This document shows positions 60,965-64,000 of a DNA stretch of 64,000 nucleotides, piece after piece. A program made the position numbers and the translations under genes. The first letter of the stretch is position 1; each line of letters starts with the position of its first letter. A model generated the notes under the pieces. It saw only the letters and a list, made by a program, of their open reading frames with translations. It did no database searches and had not been told where the DNA came from. Source of the stretch: Sphingomonas sp. J315 (lineage in GTDB: Bacteria; Pseudomonadota; Alphaproteobacteria; Sphingomonadales; Sphingomonadaceae); NCBI RefSeq assembly GCF_024666595.1, contig NZ_CP088296.1:3524501-3588500 (forward strand), given 5' to 3'.

Positions 60965-61197
60965 TCATGCCGTTCCGCGCCGTCGAAACCGGCCCGAATG
61001 CATGCAGCAGCGCTTGAAATCTCTTCCCCGAACCGCACGGGCAAGGGTCGTTTCGACCGAGTTTTTCGATCAGCTCGACGTCGCCATGGACGAAGCGCAG
61101 GCCGCGCTTCACATGCGTTTCGGAGGGATAACCCCGCCGCCGCTTTGAGCTACGCTCGAAAGCAGGGGAGGTCGGCGAAGGTGTCGATGCGTGCCAT
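60965..61197 (-). pseudogene. SEC-C motif mini-protein, 76 aa after repairing two indels
   Basis: ATG 61197 with a perfect AGGAGG upstream begins [11 protein letters not shown]. Removing one G at 61165-61168 and one A at 61017-61019 gives [20 protein letters not shown], then a SEC-C zinc motif ([20 protein letters not shown]) and TGA at 60965. 231 bases. The SEC-C motif of SecA binds zinc; this tiny stand-alone form is probably a metal-binding or SecB/ribosome-linked protein of unknown role. Downstream of argJ on the same strand, 60 bp apart. Confidence 0.75.
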
Positions 61198-61257
61198 AAT
61201 GGCCTCCTGTCGCTGACGCGCGATGAGCCGCGCGGGAGGGCCGATAGCAGGCTGACC

Positions 61258-62482
61258 TCAGCTGCGATAGTCCGCGTTGATCGAGATGTAGCCGTGCGTC
61301 AGGTCGCAGGTCCACACCGTGGCGCGGCCTTCGCCGAGGCCGAGGTCGACGCCGATTTCGATGTCCTGGCCCTTCAGATGCGCGGCGACGGGGGTTTCGT
61401 CATAGCCTTCGACCGCGAGACCGCCTGACGCGACCTGGACCCCGCCGAAGGTGATCGCGAGCTTGTCGCGGTCGGCGGGTTCGCCGGCCTTGCCCACCGC
61501 CATCACGATGCGGCCCCAATTGGCATCCTCGCCCGCGATGGCCGTCTTCACCAGCGGCGAGTTGGCGATGCTGAGCGCGATGCGGTGCGCGCTGGCGTCG
61601 CTTTCCGCGCCCTCGACATCGATGCGGATGAATTTCGACGCGCCCTCGCCGTCGCGGACGACGAGGTGGGCGAGCTGGAGGCAGAGATCGGCGAGCGCGG
61701 CGCGGAAGGCGTCGGCGCCGTCGCTGTCGTCGTTGGTCAGCGGCGCATTGCCCGCCGCGCCGGTGGCGAAGGCGAGGACGGTGTCGCTGGTCGATGTGTC
61801 GCTGTCCACGGTAATGCACGAGAAGCTGGTGCGGTTGGCGTCGGACAGGGCGTGCTGGAGGAAGGCGGGATCGACGGCGGCGTCGGTGAAGACATAGCCG
61901 AGCATCGTCGCCATGTCGGGCGCGATCATTCCGCTGCCCTTGATGATGCCGACGAGGTTGACCGTCTTGCCGTCCACGACGGCTGAGGTCATCGCGCCCT
62001 TGGCAAAGGTGTCGGTGGTGCCGATAGTGATTGCGGCATCCTCCCAGGTGCAGGGTTCTGCGGCGAAGGCTGCTTCGAGCCCGGCTTCGGCCTTGTCGAT
62101 CGGGAGCGGGACGCCGATCACGCCGGTCGAGGAGACGAATACGTCCGACGGCTGGCAGTTCAGGTGCCCGGCCACGCGCGCGGCGATGGCTTCCACGGCG
62201 GCGCGACCGCGATTGCCGGTGAAGGCGTTGCTGTTGCCGGCATTGACCACCAGCGCGCGGGCCTTGCCCAGCGGGAGCGCTTCGCGGCACCATTCGACTT
62301 CGGGCGACGGGCATTTGCTGGTCGTCGTGACGCCCGCGACCGCCGTACCCTCGTCCAGCGTGACGAAGGTCAGGTCGCAGCGGTCCCATTGCTTGTAGCG
62401 CGCGCGGGCGACGCGGAGCGTGACTCCCGGGATGGCGGGCAGGGCGGGGAAGGCGGCGGGGGGCGAGGGGGGAGCGGGTCAT
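61258..62482 (-). pseudogene. argJ: Bifunctional ornithine acetyltransferase/N-acetylglutamate synthase ArgJ (frameshifted as sequenced)
   Basis: Cyclic arginine biosynthesis enzyme. The self-cleavage region is IIKGSGMIAPDMATMLGYVF, with the nucleophilic Thr in ATML, and VVNAGNSNAFTGNRGRAAVE. The N-terminal about 75 residues read in another frame. Removing one G at 62458-62463 gives MTRSPLAPAAFPALPAIPGV from ATG 62482. Total 407 aa (1224 bases). The pathway is completed elsewhere in the genome. Confidence 0.93.
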
Positions 62483-62651
62483 GGAGGCGACCTAGCTTCC
62501 CCCGCGGCGCGGATCAAAGCGATTCGCATTGCCTGCACACCCTGATCCGATTTGTAGAGCATTGATCTAGAGCAATAATCCATTTCTTCTTGACGTAGGC
62601 GAAACGAAGCGCTTCGCTGGCCCTCGACAGGGAGCGATTGGGAGACGGGAC

Positions 62652-63011
62652 ATGAGCAAGTTGAACTGGATCGGCGGACTGGTGGTCGCGGGCGCGGCGT
62701 TCGTCGCGGTGCCTGAGGTACAAGCGAATACACAGCGCAATTGCGCGGTGGACAGTGTCGCGGTGATCGACGCGCGGATGCACATCAAATGTGCGCCCAT
62801 CCCCGGCATCGGTCATACCCACGCGATTTACTATTTCGCGCTCAACCTGACCGAAGGGCCGGCCAAGGTGCAGAGCCTGATCGCGCTTGCCATCGCCGCC
62901 AAGCAGCAGGGCAAGCCGATGGTGCTGTGGTTCGACATGAACGATTACAAGAGCGTGCCGGGGTGTGCGGGCAGCAATTGCCGCAAGCTGCGCGGCGCGG
63001 CGATGGAGTAG
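62652..63011 (+). CDS. Small secreted protein, unknown function
   Basis: A 119-aa protein. Signal peptide MSKLNWIGGLVVAGAAFVAV with cleavage near VQANTQ. The mature part has four Cys (NCAVD, KCAPI, PGCAGSNC), so likely two disulfides, and a conserved-looking FALNLTEGPAKVQSLIALAI. Preceded by GGGAGACGGGAC. Family not recognised. Confidence 0.6.
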   Translation: MSKLNWIGGLVVAGAAFVAVPEVQANTQRNCAVDSVAVIDARMHIKCAPIPGIGHTHAIYYFALNLTEGPAKVQSLIALAIAAKQQGKPMVLWFDMNDYKSVPGCAGSNCRKLRGAAME

Positions 63012-63018
63012 CTTCCTA

Positions 63019-63148
63019 ATCCCCTCCGGCAAGGGAAGTGTAAGCGCAGCTGACAGAGGGGGATGCAGGGTATCGGATTGAGCCGGGAAGGCTCAGCCGT
63101 CCTCCCCTCCGTCGCCTTCGGCGCCACCTCCCTCTGGCGGGGGGGAGA
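63019..63148. repeat. GC-rich inverted repeat, family A (copy 2)
   Basis: Left half CAGCTGACAGAGGGGG and right half CCCCTCCGTCGCCTTCGGCG with CCACCTCCCTCTGGCGGGG repeat the 3105-3231 element. Between convergent small-protein gene and leuA. Confidence 0.75.
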
Positions 63149-63156
63149 TCGATTTA

Positions 63157-64000
63157 TCACCCCAGCGCCCCCGCCGCGCTCAGCACCGCGCGGACGCTGG
63201 CGGTGGCGACGTCCTCGTCGATGCCGACGCCCCAGACGGTGCGGCCGTCGGGAGTGCGGCATTCGACATAGGCGGCGGCCTGCGCGGTCGAGCCATGGCC
63301 GATCGCGTGTTCGGCATAGTCGGCGATGTCGAGATCGACGCCGAAGCCTTCGCGGATCGCCGCGACGACGCTGGAGATCAGGCCGTTGCCGCGGCCGCTG
63401 ACCGAGCGCGCGACACCATCGACCTCGATCGCGCCTGCGAAGATGCGTTCGCCATTGGTGGCGCGGGTCTCGTCATAGGCGCCGAGCGTGAAGCGCTGTG
63501 GCTGCATCAGGCGGTAGGCGGACTGGAAGGTCGCCCAGATATCCTGCGCATTCAGCTCGCGGCTGGTTTCGTCGGCCATGCGCTGGACGTGGCGGCTGAA
63601 ATCGGCCTGGAGGCGCTTCGGCAGCTTCAGCCCCTTGTCCTGTTCCAGCACCCAGGCGACGCCGCCCTTGCCCGACTGCGAATTGACGCGGATCACCGCC
63701 TCGTAGCTGCGGCCGAGATCGGCGGGATCGATCGGGAGATAGGGCACCTCCCACAGATCGTCGTTGCGCGCTTCCTGCGCGGCGAAGCCCTTCTTGATCG
63801 CGTCCTGATGGCTGCCCGAAAAGGCGGTGAAGACGAGGTCGCCGGCATAGGGCGTGCGCGGGTGGACGGGGATGTTGGTGCAATATTCGACCGTCTTCAC
63901 GACTTCGTCGATGTCGTTGAAGGTCAGGCCGGGGTCGATGCCCTGCGTGTACATGTTCATCGCCACGGTCACGAGGTCACAATTGCCGGTGCGCTCGCCA
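63157..64000 (-). CDS. leuA: 2-isopropylmalate synthase, C-terminal part (5' end outside window)
   Basis: Frame open to the right edge; the edge reads [20 protein letters not shown], the conserved region after the catalytic barrel. The C-terminal LeuA dimer/regulatory domain follows ([20 protein letters not shown]), with [13 protein letters not shown]. First committed step of leucine biosynthesis, feedback-inhibited by leucine through this domain. About 280 residues are visible. Confidence 0.95.
   Translation of the reverse strand, partial: GERTGNCDLVTVAMNMYTQGIDPGLTFNDIDEVVKTVEYCTNIPVHPRTPYAGDLVFTAFSGSHQDAIKKGFAAQEARNDDLWEVPYLPIDPADLGRSYEAVIRVNSQSGKGGVAWVLEQDKGLKLPKRLQADFSRHVQRMADETSRELNAQDIWATFQSAYRLMQPQRFTLGAYDETRATNGERIFAGAIEVDGVARSVSGRGNGLISSVVAAIREGFGVDLDIADYAEHAIGHGSTAQAAAYVECRTPDGRTVWGVGIDEDVATASVRAVLSAAGALG

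Overview
The window is high-GC bacterial DNA with GTG/TTG starts and tightly packed, often ATGA-overlapping genes. The gene set (PopZ/DUF2497 next to valS, a DivL-type kinase with Tyr in place of the phospho-accepting His, ScfR-type regulator beside propionyl-CoA carboxylase, a large TonB-dependent receptor, no plasmid or phage genes) points to an alphaproteobacterial chromosome, most likely Sphingomonadales (Sphingomonas-like). This is judged by eye from protein families; no database search was run.

Layout. 1-7.6 kb: popZ-like C-terminus, valS, hemB, an acetyltransferase, a membrane-fused spermidine-synthase-like protein and a lipoprotein. 7.65 kb: tRNA-Arg(ACG). 8-18.8 kb: a propionyl-CoA to succinyl-CoA module, with divergent scfR and pccB, then epimerase, enoyl-CoA hydratase, methylmalonyl-CoA mutase, biotin synthase and the biotin-carrying pccA. 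18.9-24 kb (minus strand): a degenerate sensor kinase with a small membrane protein, then the arginine succinyltransferase genes astB/astA with an M20 hydrolase. 24-26.3 kb: a phosphate-uptake operon (PiT transporter plus a NUDIX-DUF47 fusion) behind a three-repeat Pho box. 26.4-34 kb: DUF481 protein, rppH, an esterase, asd preceded by an Ile/Thr-rich leader peptide, and a marR-emrA-emrB efflux operon with a palindromic operator. 34-43 kb: hydrolase, M2 peptidase, Ala/Lys-rich membrane proteins, AMP nucleosidase, peroxiredoxin, YqgE/AlgH, and ahcY behind a 16-bp perfect palindrome. 43-49 kb (minus): TonB-dependent receptor plus two different sulfotransferases. 49-61 kb (plus): divL, tsaE, amgK, murU, addB, addA, trxA. 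61-64 kb (minus): a SEC-C mini-protein, argJ and leuA (partial), with a small secreted protein on the plus strand.

The main pathways are propionate/odd-chain/branched amino-acid catabolism with its own biotin synthase; arginine breakdown to glutamate and succinate; phosphate uptake; S-adenosylhomocysteine recycling; cell-cycle signalling with peptidoglycan recycling; and AddAB recombinational repair.

Data quality matters here. I count 18 single-base indels that break 13 otherwise well-conserved genes, most of them in G/C runs. In every case adding or removing the single bases restores a full-length family-typical protein divisible by three. These look like consensus errors of the assembly, not genuine gene decay. 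Five families of GC-rich inverted repeats sit at gene borders; one lies directly against the start of the mutase gene and another close to the start of addA.
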